From the NCBI GenBank assembly GCA_900318265.1, contig ONKA01000024.1, positions 1-41,143 on the forward strand: 41,143 bases of DNA. Direction: 5' to 3'. Of the stretch, positions 6,929 to 15,473 are shown piece after piece (position 1 is the stretch's first letter; each line of letters begins with the position of its first letter). The position numbers were made by a program, and so were the translations under genes. Below the pieces are notes generated by a model. The model saw nothing but the letters and a program-made list of their open reading frames with translations. It was not told the origin of the DNA and made no database searches. This DNA is from an uncultured Bacteroidales bacterium (lineage in GTDB: Bacteria; Bacteroidota; Bacteroidia; Bacteroidales; F082).

Positions 6929-9598
6929 ATGAAAAACAAATTATTCAACGCATTCCTTCTTCTTGCCATGGTGGGCATGATGTTTACCGCCTGCAAGAAA
7001 GAGTATCCCGAACCGCCTATCCAGGACTTGCCGATAGGAACGGTTTACACCATCGATGAAATCCTTGCCATGGAACCGGGTACCGTGTTTACTGATGACG
7101 CCTCAGTGTATGGTATCATCACTGCTGACGAGGTTTCGGGCAACCTCTACAAGGCTGCCTTTATGCAGGACCGTGCCACGGGTGCCGCCATCGAGCTCTA
7201 CCTTAACGCTGTCAGTGGCGTCCGCATCGGCGACTCCGTCCGCATCTATCTGAAGGACGTCACCTATGCCATGTACAACAACCTGCCGCAGTTGAGCAAC
7301 TTCGAGGCTGATGGCCACATCGTCATCTTGGCCAACAACAAGCCCATCGAGCCGGAAGTGACCACCATTGCTGACGTCAACGCAGGAAACCATCTTGCCC
7401 AGTTGATACGTTTGGAGAACGTGAGGTTCACCGAACAAAATACCTTCGCCGAACCTTCTGGTTATGGTAATCGCACCTTGGCTGACCCGACGGACTATTC
7501 GCAAACTGTCCTCGTTCGCACAAGCAACTACGCCAACTTCGCCAACGACTCGTTGCCGCAAGGCACGGGTAGCCTGGTGGCTATCGCCACGGTGTACAAC
7601 AGCACTTGGCAACTGCTTCTCCGTTCGGCCCGTGAACTCGAGTTTGATGGCTATGTGCCTGGCGGCGACAATGGCCTGCCGTATTATCAGGACTTCGCCT
7701 CTTCGTTTGGCACCTATACCACATACGATGTTGCTGGTCCCCAATCATGGGAAATCGACTATAGCACCGCCAAGATGACGGGTTATGCCAACAGCACCAA
7801 CTACGCTAACGAAGACTGGCTGATCTCGGCCAAGTTCTCCTTGGAGAATGTCTCGAGTGCCAGCTTGACCATGACCTACATTGCCCGTTATTTCAACAAT
7901 TTGGATAGCGACATCACCCTCCAGGTCTCGTCTGATTACACTTCGGGCGACCCGACCTTGGCCTCATGGACGCAAGTTCCTGCCACATGGATTTCGGGTA
8001 GCAACTGGACGGACTTCGTCGCCACCACCGTCGACCTCTCACGATTTGTGGGTCAGAAGATCTGTGTGGCCGTGAAATACGTCTCCGATGATGTCAAGGC
8101 GGGTACCATTGAGGTGCAGAGCATTCTCATCCAAGAGGGTAGTGGCCCGACGCCTCCTCCTGGACCGAACCCGGGTGGCGAGGTGCAGAACATGCCTTAT
8201 AGCCAAAGCTTTGCCTCGGAGTTTGGCACCTATATGACTTACGACATCTTTGGTGCCCAATCATGGGAGATCGACTACAACACCGCCAAGATGACGGGTT
8301 ATGTCGGCGGCAGTTATTATGCCAACGAAGACTGGCTCATCTCCTCGCCGGTGGCTATTACGGGTGTGGATGATGCCAAGATGACGATGTCCTACATCGG
8401 CCGTTACTTCAACAACATCAATGAGGAAGTCACCGTTTGGGCATCGACCAACTACACTTGGGGCAGTGACCCGAATATGGCTAGCTGGACACAAGTTCCT
8501 GCCGCTTTGGTGGAAGGCAGCAACTGGAATGACTTCATCACCACAGAGATTTCGCTGACCGATTATGTTGGCCAGACGGTTACCTTCGCGGTGAAATACA
8601 TTTCCACTGACAGCAAGGCTGGCACGATGGAGATCCAAAGCATCACCATCGAAGAGGGTAGTGGTGTGACACCTCCTACGCCTCCCACTCCTGGACAGGG
8701 CGAAGGCAGCGGCACGGCCGACGACCCGTACAATGTGGCTGCCGGTATCGGCTTGCAGAGTGAAGAACCTATCGCATGGGTGCATGGCTATATCGTCGGC
8801 GCCGTGAAATCGGGCTTGAGCTCGGTCACCAGCAATGCTGACATCAACTGGAGCGCTCCGTTCGACTTGGCCACCAATGTGGTCATTGCCGACGATGCCA
8901 GCTGCAATGAGATCAGCCAGTGCATCATCGTCAACCTGCCTGCTGGCAAGCCTTTGCGTACGCAAGTCAACTTGATGGACAACCCCGACAACCTCGGCAA
9001 GCATCTGGCTGTGAACGGCAAGCTCCGCAAGTACTTCAACCAGGCGGGTCTGCGCGACAGCGGTGGCACTGAAGCCGACTTCGTGTTGGAAGGTGGCGTC
9101 ACGCCTCCTCCGACTCCTGGAACGACCATTTTCTCCGAGACCTTCGCAAGCGGTCAAGGCGAGTTCGCCATACAAGATGTATTAATGCCTGAAGAGTTGA
9201 CATATATTTGGCAGCATGACGCCAACTATTCCTGCATGAAGGCCAGCGCCTACGTCGGCCAGGCCTACGCTGCAGAGAGTTGGCTGGTTTCGCCTGTCAT
9301 CGATCTTTCGAATGCCAGTGCTGCTACGCTGAAGTTCGACCAGGCTGTGAATTATGCCTCACCTGATGGCGCTTTGTCGGTGATGATTTCCACCGATTAT
9401 GTTGGTGAAGTCCTGCAGTGCAATTGGACTGAGCTGAACCTCAGCCAATGGCCTGCTGGCAGCAACTGGACCTTCGTCAACTCCACTGCCGACTTGAGCC
9501 AATTTGCTGGTCAGAGGGTGACCATCGCTTTCAAGTACACCAGCAACACGAACGCTTCGTCCACTTGGGAGGTGAAGAACTTCGTAGTGGAAGAGTAA
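6929..9598 (+). CDS. Large multidomain surface lipoprotein (DUF5689-like, repeated choice-of-anchor-J-like domains)
   Basis: The 889-residue protein has a lipoprotein signal ending in FTAC (Cys22). Visible parts in order: a DUF5689-like OB-fold region (about 30-240; YTIDEILAM, YGIITADEVSGNLYKA); two closely similar jelly-roll modules of choice-of-anchor-J/DUF5017 type (about 250-400 and 420-575; each with QSWEIDY, AKMTGY and NEDWLIS); a DUF6359-like OB-fold module (about 594-722; GTADDPYNVAAG, AWVHGYIVGAV); and a third jelly-roll (about 730-889). Gly/Pro-rich linkers such as PTPPPGPNPGGE separate them. The domains suggest a cell-surface binding protein. With the upstream barrel and the divergent secreted phosphoesterase it may capture nucleic acid or a similar polymer. 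Domain names are from memory of motifs. Confidence 0.85.
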   Translation: MKNKLFNAFLLLAMVGMMFTACKKEYPEPPIQDLPIGTVYTIDEILAMEPGTVFTDDASVYGIITADEVSGNLYKAAFMQDRATGAAIELYLNAVSGVRIGDSVRIYLKDVTYAMYNNLPQLSNFEADGHIVILANNKPIEPEVTTIADVNAGNHLAQLIRLENVRFTEQNTFAEPSGYGNRTLADPTDYSQTVLVRTSNYANFANDSLPQGTGSLVAIATVYNSTWQLLLRSARELEFDGYVPGGDNGLPYYQDFASSFGTYTTYDVAGPQSWEIDYSTAKMTGYANSTNYANEDWLISAKFSLENVSSASLTMTYIARYFNNLDSDITLQVSSDYTSGDPTLASWTQVPATWISGSNWTDFVATTVDLSRFVGQKICVAVKYVSDDVKAGTIEVQSILIQEGSGPTPPPGPNPGGEVQNMPYSQSFASEFGTYMTYDIFGAQSWEIDYNTAKMTGYVGGSYYANEDWLISSPVAITGVDDAKMTMSYIGRYFNNINEEVTVWASTNYTWGSDPNMASWTQVPAALVEGSNWNDFITTEISLTDYVGQTVTFAVKYISTDSKAGTMEIQSITIEEGSGVTPPTPPTPGQGEGSGTADDPYNVAAGIGLQSEEPIAWVHGYIVGAVKSGLSSVTSNADINWSAPFDLATNVVIADDASCNEISQCIIVNLPAGKPLRTQVNLMDNPDNLGKHLAVNGKLRKYFNQAGLRDSGGTEADFVLEGGVTPPPTPGTTIFSETFASGQGEFAIQDVLMPEELTYIWQHDANYSCMKASAYVGQAYAAESWLVSPVIDLSNASAATLKFDQAVNYASPDGALSVMISTDYVGEVLQCNWTELNLSQWPAGSNWTFVNSTADLSQFAGQRVTIAFKYTSNTNASSTWEVKNFVVEE

Positions 9599-9610
9599 TG
9601 ATCGTTAAAA

Positions 9611-9652
9611 GCACAAAAAAAAGCCTGCGTTTGCGCAGGCTTTTTTTGTGCT
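9611..9652 (+). terminator. Strong rho-independent terminator
   Basis: AAGCCTGCG (9621-9629) pairs with CGCAGGCTT (9634-9642) around the tetraloop TTTG. Flanking GCACAAAAAA and TTTTTTTGTGC extend the stem almost perfectly, so it can work on either strand. It ends transcription of the lipoprotein gene. Confidence 0.9.
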
Positions 9653-9676
9653 TTTGCAATTTTCCCCTATCTTTGC
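9645..9676 (+). promoter_or_regulatory. Promoter for the mannosyltransferase-pyrC unit
   Basis: TTTG at 9645-9648 and the -7 box TATCTTTGC at 9668-9676 are separated by 19 bases, the usual Bacteroidetes spacing. The -33 element lies in the T tract of the preceding terminator. Confidence 0.8.
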
Positions 9677-9701
9677 ACGTTGAAAGGAAAACGAATTTGG
9701 T

Positions 9702-10442
9702 ATGTCAGAGAATTTGGTCATCATCCCGACTTACAAGGAGAAAGAGAACATCGAGAAGATTATCCGCTACGTCTTCAACCTGCCGATGGCGTTTGATATT
9801 TTGATTATCGACGACAACAGCCCCGACGGCACCGCCGACATCGTGAAAGGTCTGATGCAGGAGTTTGGCGACCGCCTGTTCATGATTCAGCGAGCAGGGA
9901 AGTTGGGCCTTGGTACAGCCTATATCACGGGTTTCAAATGGGCTTTGGAGCGCGACTACCAGTATGTCTTCGAGATGGATGCCGACTTCTCACACAACCC
10001 AGATGACCTATCTCGTTTGCATGATGCCTGCGCCAATGGAGCCGACCTCTCGGTGGGCTCGCGCTACAAGACGGGTGTCAATGTGGTCAACTGGCCCATG
10101 GGTCGCGTGCTGATGTCATATTACGCCTCGGCATACGTTCGTTTCGTCACCCGCATGAAGGTGCGCGACACCACGGCAGGTTTTGTGTGCTATACCCGCA
10201 AGGTGCTCGAGACCATCGACTTCGACAGAATCAAATTCGTGGGCTATGCCTTCCAAATCGAGATGAAATACACCGCTTGGAAACTCGGCTTCAAGATCGA
10301 GGAGGTGCCGATCATCTTTACTGACCGCCGTGAGGGACAGTCGAAGATGAGTAAGGGCATTTTCCGCGAGGCTGTGTTCGGCGTCATCAACCTGCGTTTG
10401 AGAGGCATGTTCGGAAAAATCAAACCGAGGAAGACAGCATGA
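9702..10442 (+). CDS. Polyprenol monophosphomannose synthase-like glycosyltransferase (GT2)
   Basis: The 246-residue enzyme matches the DPM1-like GT2 family, which transfers mannose (or another hexose) from a nucleotide sugar to polyprenyl phosphate on the cytoplasmic face of the membrane. Visible motifs are IIPTYKEKENI (7-17), IIDDNSPDGTA (35-45) and the metal-binding DAD at 93-95 in EMDADFSHNPDDL. The C-terminal region contains the typical EVPIIFTDRREGQSKM. There are no C-terminal membrane helices, as in the soluble catalytic-subunit type. The stop overlaps the pyrC start (ATGA), so translation of the two is coupled. Confidence 0.9.
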   Translation: MSENLVIIPTYKEKENIEKIIRYVFNLPMAFDILIIDDNSPDGTADIVKGLMQEFGDRLFMIQRAGKLGLGTAYITGFKWALERDYQYVFEMDADFSHNPDDLSRLHDACANGADLSVGSRYKTGVNVVNWPMGRVLMSYYASAYVRFVTRMKVRDTTAGFVCYTRKVLETIDFDRIKFVGYAFQIEMKYTAWKLGFKIEEVPIIFTDRREGQSKMSKGIFREAVFGVINLRLRGMFGKIKPRKTA

Positions 10443-11830
10443 ACTACCTAATAAAAAATGCGACACTTGTCAATGAAGGCCAGACCTTTGTGGCAAGTGT
10501 TTTCGTTTCGGATGGAAAGATTGCCAAGATTATCCGTGAAAACCAGGTCCCTGAGCCCGTCGAAGGGCCGGTCGATTCTGGGACGGCCCTTCGACAAGCT
10601 CAGGGACCTTGTACACAAGTCATCGATGCCACAGGCAAATACCTCATTCCCGGCATCATCGATGAGCATGTGCATTTCCGTGAGCCAGGCCTGACGCATA
10701 AGGCCGACATCTACACGGAGAGCCGTGCGGCCGTGGCAGGTGGCGTGACTTCGTTCATGGACATGCCCAATACCAATCCGCAAACGACTACTCAAGAATT
10801 ATTGCAGCAAAAGTTTGACCTTGCAGCCGAGAAGTCTTTGGCCAACTATTCCTTCTATTTGGGCGCTACCAATGACAATCTTGCTGAAGTCGTCAAGACT
10901 GATCCGAAGAAGGTCTGTGGCATCAAGTTGTTTATGGGCTCCAGCACGGGTAACATGCTAGTGGACAAGAATGAGGTTTTGGTACGCCTGTTTAGGGAGT
11001 CGCCGTGCCTGATTGCTGCACATTGTGAGGACGAACAGACCATCCATGAGAATACGGTGCGTTGCAAGGACTTGGCTGCCAAAGGTGAAGTCATTGCTGA
11101 TGCGAGCATTCATCCTTTTGTTCGTACCATGGAGGCTTGCTATAAGTCCTCGTTCAAGGCCGTCGACATGGCAGATCATTTTGGTGCGAGACTGCATGTG
11201 ATGCATATCTCCACCCAAAGGGAGATGTCTTTGTTTAGAAACGACATTCCTTTGCAAGACAAAAAGATAACGGCTGAGACTTGTCCGCATTACCTGTGGT
11301 TCGACAACCACGATTATGAGGCCAAGAGCTTCGCCATCAAGTGCAATCCCGCCATCAAGTCGCACCGCGACAAGGAAGCCTTGCTACAGGCTTTGCATGA
11401 TGGTTTAATCGACACCATCGGCACCGACCACGCTCCTCATCTGAAAGAGGAGAAGTTTACGGGTGACTATTTCACGAGCAAGTCGGGTTTCCCGTCCGTC
11501 CAACATTCCTTTGAGGTGATGGCCAATGTGTTGCCAGACGATTTGTCGCTTTTGGTGCAACTGATGTGCCACAACCCCGCCATCCTGTATCAGATTGACC
11601 GTCGTGGCTTCGTCCGAGAAGGCTATTATGCCGATTTGGCTCTCGTTGACATGAACGTTAGCCATGTGATTTCTGATAAGGAAGAATTCTCAAAATGCGG
11701 TTGGACGCCGTATGATGGCATTACCTCCCATTGCCGCGTGACGCACACTTTCGTGAATGGGAACCTAGTCTTTGAAAATGGAGTGTTCCATGAAGAAGAC
11801 AAGGGCATGCGCTTGTGTTTTGATAGATGA
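10439..11830 (+). CDS. pyrC: Dihydroorotase
   Basis: The 463-residue amidohydrolase interconverts N-carbamoyl-aspartate and dihydroorotate in de novo pyrimidine synthesis. It shows the metal-binding DEHVHFREPG (75-84, His77 and His79), GIKLFMGSSTGN, AHCEDEQ, HVMHIST and GTDHAPH with Asp330. Length and motifs fit the type I-like dihydroorotase/allantoinase group common in Bacteroidetes. The start overlaps the stop of the glycosyltransferase by 4 bases. Residues about 36-57 (QVPEPVEG...ALRQAQGP) are not family sequence. They are the translation of a palindromic repeat at 10545-10609, inserted in frame between the N-terminal strands and the first metal-binding motif. All catalytic motifs downstream are intact, so the enzyme is probably still active. 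Confidence 0.95.
   Translation: MNYLIKNATLVNEGQTFVASVFVSDGKIAKIIRENQVPEPVEGPVDSGTALRQAQGPCTQVIDATGKYLIPGIIDEHVHFREPGLTHKADIYTESRAAVAGGVTSFMDMPNTNPQTTTQELLQQKFDLAAEKSLANYSFYLGATNDNLAEVVKTDPKKVCGIKLFMGSSTGNMLVDKNEVLVRLFRESPCLIAAHCEDEQTIHENTVRCKDLAAKGEVIADASIHPFVRTMEACYKSSFKAVDMADHFGARLHVMHISTQREMSLFRNDIPLQDKKITAETCPHYLWFDNHDYEAKSFAIKCNPAIKSHRDKEALLQALHDGLIDTIGTDHAPHLKEEKFTGDYFTSKSGFPSVQHSFEVMANVLPDDLSLLVQLMCHNPAILYQIDRRGFVREGYYADLALVDMNVSHVISDKEEFSKCGWTPYDGITSHCRVTHTFVNGNLVFENGVFHEEDKGMRLCFDR
10545..10609. repeat. Palindromic repeat inserted in frame in pyrC (copy A2)
   Basis: The left arm 10545-10570 (core CCCTGAGCCCGTCGAAGGGC) and right arm 10584-10609 (core GCCCTTCGACAAGCTCAGGG) form a near-perfect 26-base inverted repeat around a 13-base centre. 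It belongs to the same family as 2953-3016 and 31909-31932. It adds about 22 codons to pyrC without a stop or frameshift. Confidence 0.92.
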
Positions 11831-11850
11831 AACAATTAAAATGAAATGAT

Positions 11851-12267
11851 ATGAAAAAGTGTTTTTTGTTATTGGCTGTGGCTATAGCCTTTGCAGCATG
11901 TAACCCCAAATTGGATGAAAAAGTGGTCGAGACCTATCCTGATGGCAAGACCCAAAAGGCCCAGTATTTTAATAGGAGAGGCAATTGTGTGAAAGAAGTT
12001 GAGCTCTACGAAACGGGTCAGGTGAAGATGGAAGGCACCATGAAAGGCGATAAGCGCGATGGTGAATGGAAGGCCTATTTTCCTGACGGTCGCGTGCAAA
12101 GCGAAGGCACTTTCGTGAATGGCCTACGCACGGGTAAAGCCACGGTTTGGCAAGCAAACGGCAACTTGCTCCAGGAAGGTTACTATAAAGAGGGCAAACA
12201 CGTCGGAAAGTGGAAATACTACGACGAGATGGGTGACCTTGTCAAGGAAGTCGATTACGGCGAGTAA
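11851..12267 (+). CDS. MORN-repeat-like lipoprotein (YwqK family)
   Basis: The 138-residue protein has a lipoprotein signal ending in FAAC (Cys17). Tandem strands of the pattern YPDGK..KAQYF, YETGQVKMEGTMKGDKRDGEWKAYF, FPDGRVQSEGTFVNGLRTGKA and GYYKEGKHVGKWKYY follow. This is the MORN_2/YwqK repeat type, annotated in many genomes as a toxin-antitoxin antitoxin, a label I would not rely on here because it is an exported lipoprotein. It starts 20 bases after pyrC and is probably in the same transcript. Its stop lies only 3 bases from the stop of the convergent patatin gene, with no terminator between them. Role unknown. Confidence 0.8.
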   Translation: MKKCFLLLAVAIAFAACNPKLDEKVVETYPDGKTQKAQYFNRRGNCVKEVELYETGQVKMEGTMKGDKRDGEWKAYFPDGRVQSEGTFVNGLRTGKATVWQANGNLLQEGYYKEGKHVGKWKYYDEMGDLVKEVDYGE

Positions 12268-12270
12268 GGT

Positions 12271-13341
12271 TTATTTGTTGGCCTTCTCCTCGTCGTTGTT
12301 GTACCATTCAAGATAGGCTTGTGCACAGACCGTGCCGGAATCTACAAGTTTCTGCTTTTTTGCGTCCGATATGTCGAAGTCGATGGGACCAATGTCAAAG
12401 GTGTCGATGAAGACCGTGCGCTGCCAGTCATCGTTATGCAGGTGAACGCTGTCCTGGGCGTCAAGAAGTGTGGTGATTAAGGCCTTGGTGTATGAAAAGA
12501 ACGACTTGATTTCTTTCGCCGGGGGTTGGAATTCCGGATCGATGAACTTGGCGATTTCTTCTTTTCCATCCAAGCGGAAACCTAATGTCTCTTTGTTATA
12601 GACATAGAGGTTTTTGAATTGACCAGGTCTGGCGGCTCTAGGCGATAGTGTCGACAACTTCTCATTGAGGATTTCGTAATACTCGGTCCTTCTGGCGTTG
12701 TTTTGCTGGTCATATACAAGATTCTTGCGGTCGAAAACTTTGATGGCGTAGTTGTCGAGAAGGCCGCCATCGACATAAATATGGTTGTCTTTGTTGACGC
12801 CTTTCACCGCAGCAAAGAACAGCGGGATGGACATGGAGATGCGGGCGGCATCGGCCACTTTGGCATCCGGGGTGTTTCTGGCATTGAACACCTGGGTGCA
12901 ACCTGTCGAGAGGTCGGCGCCAATCAAGTTGATGTCCTTGTATTTCGTTTCATTCTGAAGGTCCTTAAAGGTGGCTTCTCCGTTGCCGGTTTTTTGCTTG
13001 ATGAAGTCGGCCATCAGGTTGCGGAAGAAGTCGCCTTTATACCAGCCGTAATCCGTGATGAAGCGTTTGGTGTCGCGAATGTATCCCCAGGAGTCGTCCA
13101 AGAAGTTCTGGAAATTGAGGTTCCAAAGGATATCTCTCAACTCGGCAGCAGAATAGCCCAACCCGACGAGGACAGCCACCATGGCGCCTGCAGAGGTGCC
13201 AGCCACGCGTTTGATGTCTTTGAGGATGCCTTCTTGGTCGAGCACCTCAAGGGCGCCAACATAGGCGATACCTTTCACACCACCTCCTTCGAAGACGAGA
13301 TTCTTAAAGTGGTACTTGCTTGTGTCGTTGTTCTTATTCAT
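12271..13341 (-). CDS. Patatin-like phospholipase
   Basis: The 356-residue protein carries the patatin hallmarks: the oxyanion-hole loop EGGGVKG (18-24), the nucleophile elbow GTSAG with Ser50, and DGG at 191-193 supplying the catalytic Asp. Such enzymes cleave acyl chains from phospholipids or related lipids with a Ser-Asp dyad. No signal peptide is visible, so it is probably cytoplasmic or peripherally membrane-bound. I chose the ATG at 13341; the longer frame begins with a TTG that overlaps the cysS stop. It follows cysS by 19 bases on the same strand and is presumably co-transcribed with it. Confidence 0.9.
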   Translation of the reverse strand: MNKNNDTSKYHFKNLVFEGGGVKGIAYVGALEVLDQEGILKDIKRVAGTSAGAMVAVLVGLGYSAAELRDILWNLNFQNFLDDSWGYIRDTKRFITDYGWYKGDFFRNLMADFIKQKTGNGEATFKDLQNETKYKDINLIGADLSTGCTQVFNARNTPDAKVADAARISMSIPLFFAAVKGVNKDNHIYVDGGLLDNYAIKVFDRKNLVYDQQNNARRTEYYEILNEKLSTLSPRAARPGQFKNLYVYNKETLGFRLDGKEEIAKFIDPEFQPPAKEIKSFFSYTKALITTLLDAQDSVHLHNDDWQRTVFIDTFDIGPIDFDISDAKKQKLVDSGTVCAQAYLEWYNNDEEKANK

Positions 13342-13360
13342 GGCATGTTGGATTTTAGTT

Positions 13361-14851
13361 TCAATCAACCATCCAAGAGGTGCCTTCTTTGCCGTCTTTC
13401 AATGTAATGTGAAGTTTGGCCAGTTCATCCCGGATCTTGTCGCTGGTGGCCCAGTCCTTGTTGGCGCGGGCTTGCTTGCGGATGTCGATGATGGTCTGCA
13501 TCAGGCCGTCGACAAGGGCGCCACTGCCGTCGGAAGCGTTGCCCTCCACCAAACCCAAGATGTCTAATACAAAGTCTTGGAACAGTTTGTTGAGCAAAGC
13601 CAGTTCCTCGGGGTTGATTTGCGCCTTGCCGTCCTTGACGGTGTTGACGATGCGCACGGCCTCGAAGAGGTTGGCGATGACGATGGGGCTGTTGAAGTCG
13701 TCGTTCATGGCATCGTAGCAGGCGTCGACGATCTTTTGGATGTCGAGGCTGGCGGCACCTTCGGTGGCTTTCAGACCCTTGGCGGCTTTTACGGCTTCCA
13801 TCAGACGGTTGTAGCCCTTTTCAGCAGCTTGTAAGGCTTCGTTGCTGAAGTCCAAGGTGCTGCGGTAGTGGGCTTGCAGGATGAAGAAGCGGATGGTCAT
13901 GGGGCTGTAGGGCTGTGCAATCATCTCCTCGCCCTTGGCGTTGATGTGGCTGCCGTTAAAGAACTCATCGAGTGTGATGAAGTTACCTAGCGACTTACCC
14001 ATCTTTTGTCCGCCGATGGTGATCATGTTGTTGTGCATCCAGTAGGTGACGGGTTGCTTGCCGTTGGCCGCCACACTCTGTGCGATTTCCGACTCGTGGT
14101 GGGGGAACATGAGGTCCATGCCGCCACCGTGGATGTCGAACGTCTCACCCAAGTATTTGCAGCCCATGGCCGAGCATTCCATGTGCCAACCTGGGAAACC
14201 GTCGCTCCAAGGCGAAGGCCAACGCATGATGTGCTTGGGTTCGGCTTTCTTCCACAAAGCGAAGTCGACGGGGTTGTGCTTCTCCTCCTGGCCGCTCAGC
14301 TCGCGCGTGGTGTTGAGCATCTCCTCGAAGTTGCGACCCGAAAGGATGCCGTAGGGGTGCTCCTTATTATATTTCTCAATGTCGAAATACACCGAGCCGT
14401 TCTCCACGTAGGCGTAGCCGTGATCGAGGATCTTCTGTACCATGGCAATCTGCTCGATGATATGACCCGAGGCGTGAGGCTCGATGGACGGACGCAGCAC
14501 ATTCAGCTTGTCCATGGCGGCATGGTAGCGGTTGGTATAGTATTGTGCCACTTCCATGGGCTCGAGGTTTTCGAGGCGGGCTTTCTTGGCGATTTTGTCC
14601 TCGCCTTCGTCGGCATCGTGTTCCAGGTGGCCCACGTCAGTGATGTTACGAACATAGCGCACTTTGTAGCCGAGGTGTTTCAGATATCTGAAGACCAAGT
14701 CAAAAGTGATGGCCGGACGGGCATGGCCGAGATGGGCGTCGCCGTAGACGGTGGGTCCGCAGACATACATGCCCACATGCGGGGCGTTCAAGGGTTTGAA
14801 AGGCTGCTTGCAGCGCGAAAGGCTATTGTAAATATATAAGGTGCCGTTCAT
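13361..14851 (-). CDS. cysS: Cysteine--tRNA ligase
   Basis: The 496-residue class I synthetase attaches cysteine to tRNA-Cys. It shows [19 protein letters not shown] near the N terminus, with the zinc-ligand Cys31 and the HIGH-equivalent HLGH (40-43), the block WHMECSAM, and the KMSKS-type loop KMGKS (283-287). Length and motifs are typical. The ATG at 14851 is chosen over an upstream in-frame TTG at 14881 because the latter lies at the -7 box (14878-14886). Reads leftward, leading the cysS-patatin pair. Confidence 0.96.
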   Translation of the reverse strand: MNGTLYIYNSLSRCKQPFKPLNAPHVGMYVCGPTVYGDAHLGHARPAITFDLVFRYLKHLGYKVRYVRNITDVGHLEHDADEGEDKIAKKARLENLEPMEVAQYYTNRYHAAMDKLNVLRPSIEPHASGHIIEQIAMVQKILDHGYAYVENGSVYFDIEKYNKEHPYGILSGRNFEEMLNTTRELSGQEEKHNPVDFALWKKAEPKHIMRWPSPWSDGFPGWHMECSAMGCKYLGETFDIHGGGMDLMFPHHESEIAQSVAANGKQPVTYWMHNNMITIGGQKMGKSLGNFITLDEFFNGSHINAKGEEMIAQPYSPMTIRFFILQAHYRSTLDFSNEALQAAEKGYNRLMEAVKAAKGLKATEGAASLDIQKIVDACYDAMNDDFNSPIVIANLFEAVRIVNTVKDGKAQINPEELALLNKLFQDFVLDILGLVEGNASDGSGALVDGLMQTIIDIRKQARANKDWATSDKIRDELAKLHITLKDGKEGTSWMVD

Positions 14852-14877
14852 CTTATTGAAGTGTTTTGATATTTGCG

Positions 14878-14886
14878 GCAAAAGTA
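14878..14886 (-). promoter_or_regulatory. -7 box for cysS
   Basis: On the minus strand TACTTTTGC matches TANNTTTGC, 26 bases before the cysS ATG. A TTG at 14910-14912 (minus strand) is 23 bases further upstream, slightly longer than the usual spacing. Confidence 0.6.
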
Positions 14887-14970
14887 CAAAATAAAGCCGA
14901 AGCAGCGTCCCAATTGGCTTAAGAATTGTGCAAATAAGGGGCGGAAACTAGAGAAAAAATGTCAAAAACG

Positions 14971-15001
14971 TTGGAAATATTAAAATTTGGTTTATTTTTG
15001 C
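14971..15001 (+). promoter_or_regulatory. Promoter for the small DUF4190-like gene
   Basis: TTG at 14971-14973 and TATTTTTGC at 14993-15001 are separated by 19 bases. This is one of the best matches to the Bacteroidetes consensus in the window. Confidence 0.8.
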
Positions 15002-15061
15002 GCGGTTAAAACAATCAACACTCACTAAAAGTTGCGCCCGACACGAATTAGGGATTATGTA

Positions 15062-15322
15062 ATGGATCAAATCGTCAAAAGAAAGAATGGACTCGGCATC
15101 GCCGGTTTTATTTTGGCCCTGATTGGCCTGGTTATTTGCTGGGTGCCTGTCCTTAACATCATCAGCTTGGTTCTTTGCGGACTTGGCTTCCTGTTGGCAT
15201 TCATTGGCTTGTTCCTCAAAAATAGAAAAAAAGGCCTGGCCATCGTTGGCGTGCTCTTTGGCTTAGCAGGTTGCGTGATTTTCTACCTTGTTTATGCAGG
15301 GTTGGCAAATCTTGCTGCTTAA
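15062..15322 (+). CDS. Small membrane protein, DUF4190-like
   Basis: The 86-residue protein is almost entirely two to three hydrophobic segments. A short polar N terminus (MDQIVKRKNGLGIAGF) precedes them and a basic loop (LKNRKKGLAIVGV) separates the repeated GxAGFxxALIGL and GVLFGLAG halves. This internal repetition is typical of DUF4190-type proteins, whose function is unknown. I chose the ATG at 15062; an upstream TTG at 15032 also exists in frame. The gene stands alone between its own promoter (14971) and terminator (15344). Confidence 0.75.
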   Translation: MDQIVKRKNGLGIAGFILALIGLVICWVPVLNIISLVLCGLGFLLAFIGLFLKNRKKGLAIVGVLFGLAGCVIFYLVYAGLANLAA

Positions 15323-15343
15323 TTCGTCAGGACTATCATATCG

Positions 15344-15373
15344 AAAAGCACGGATTCGTCCGTGCTTTTTTTA
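15344..15373 (+). terminator. Rho-independent terminator with TTCG loop
   Basis: AAAAGCACGGA (15344-15354) pairs perfectly with TCCGTGCTTTT (15359-15369) around the stable tetraloop TTCG, followed by further T residues. Confidence 0.92.
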
Positions 15374-15433
15374 TTTAGTCCTGTTCAGAATAAAAAAAGA
15401 GGGGTGAGGTGTACACCCTATCAAACCTTTTCG

Positions 15434-15441
15434 TACTTTTG
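15434..15441 (+). promoter_or_regulatory. -7 box for the 5'-nucleotidase gene
   Basis: TACTTTTG matches TANNTTTG and lies 32 bases before the ATG at 15474. No TTG is found at the usual upstream distance. Confidence 0.55.
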
Positions 15442-15473
15442 TACCCTAACATTAATCAACAAACAACACCCTT

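Noticed and set aside
10545-10609. Reading the pyrC insert as a frameshift or sequencing error
   Set aside because: The frame is continuous, the segment is a clean palindrome also found elsewhere in the window, and pyrC motifs on both sides are in the same frame.
11851-12267. Antitoxin of a toxin-antitoxin pair (usual automatic label for YwqK-like proteins)
   Set aside because: The protein has a lipoprotein signal and no toxin gene is adjacent; the neighbour is a convergent patatin lipase.
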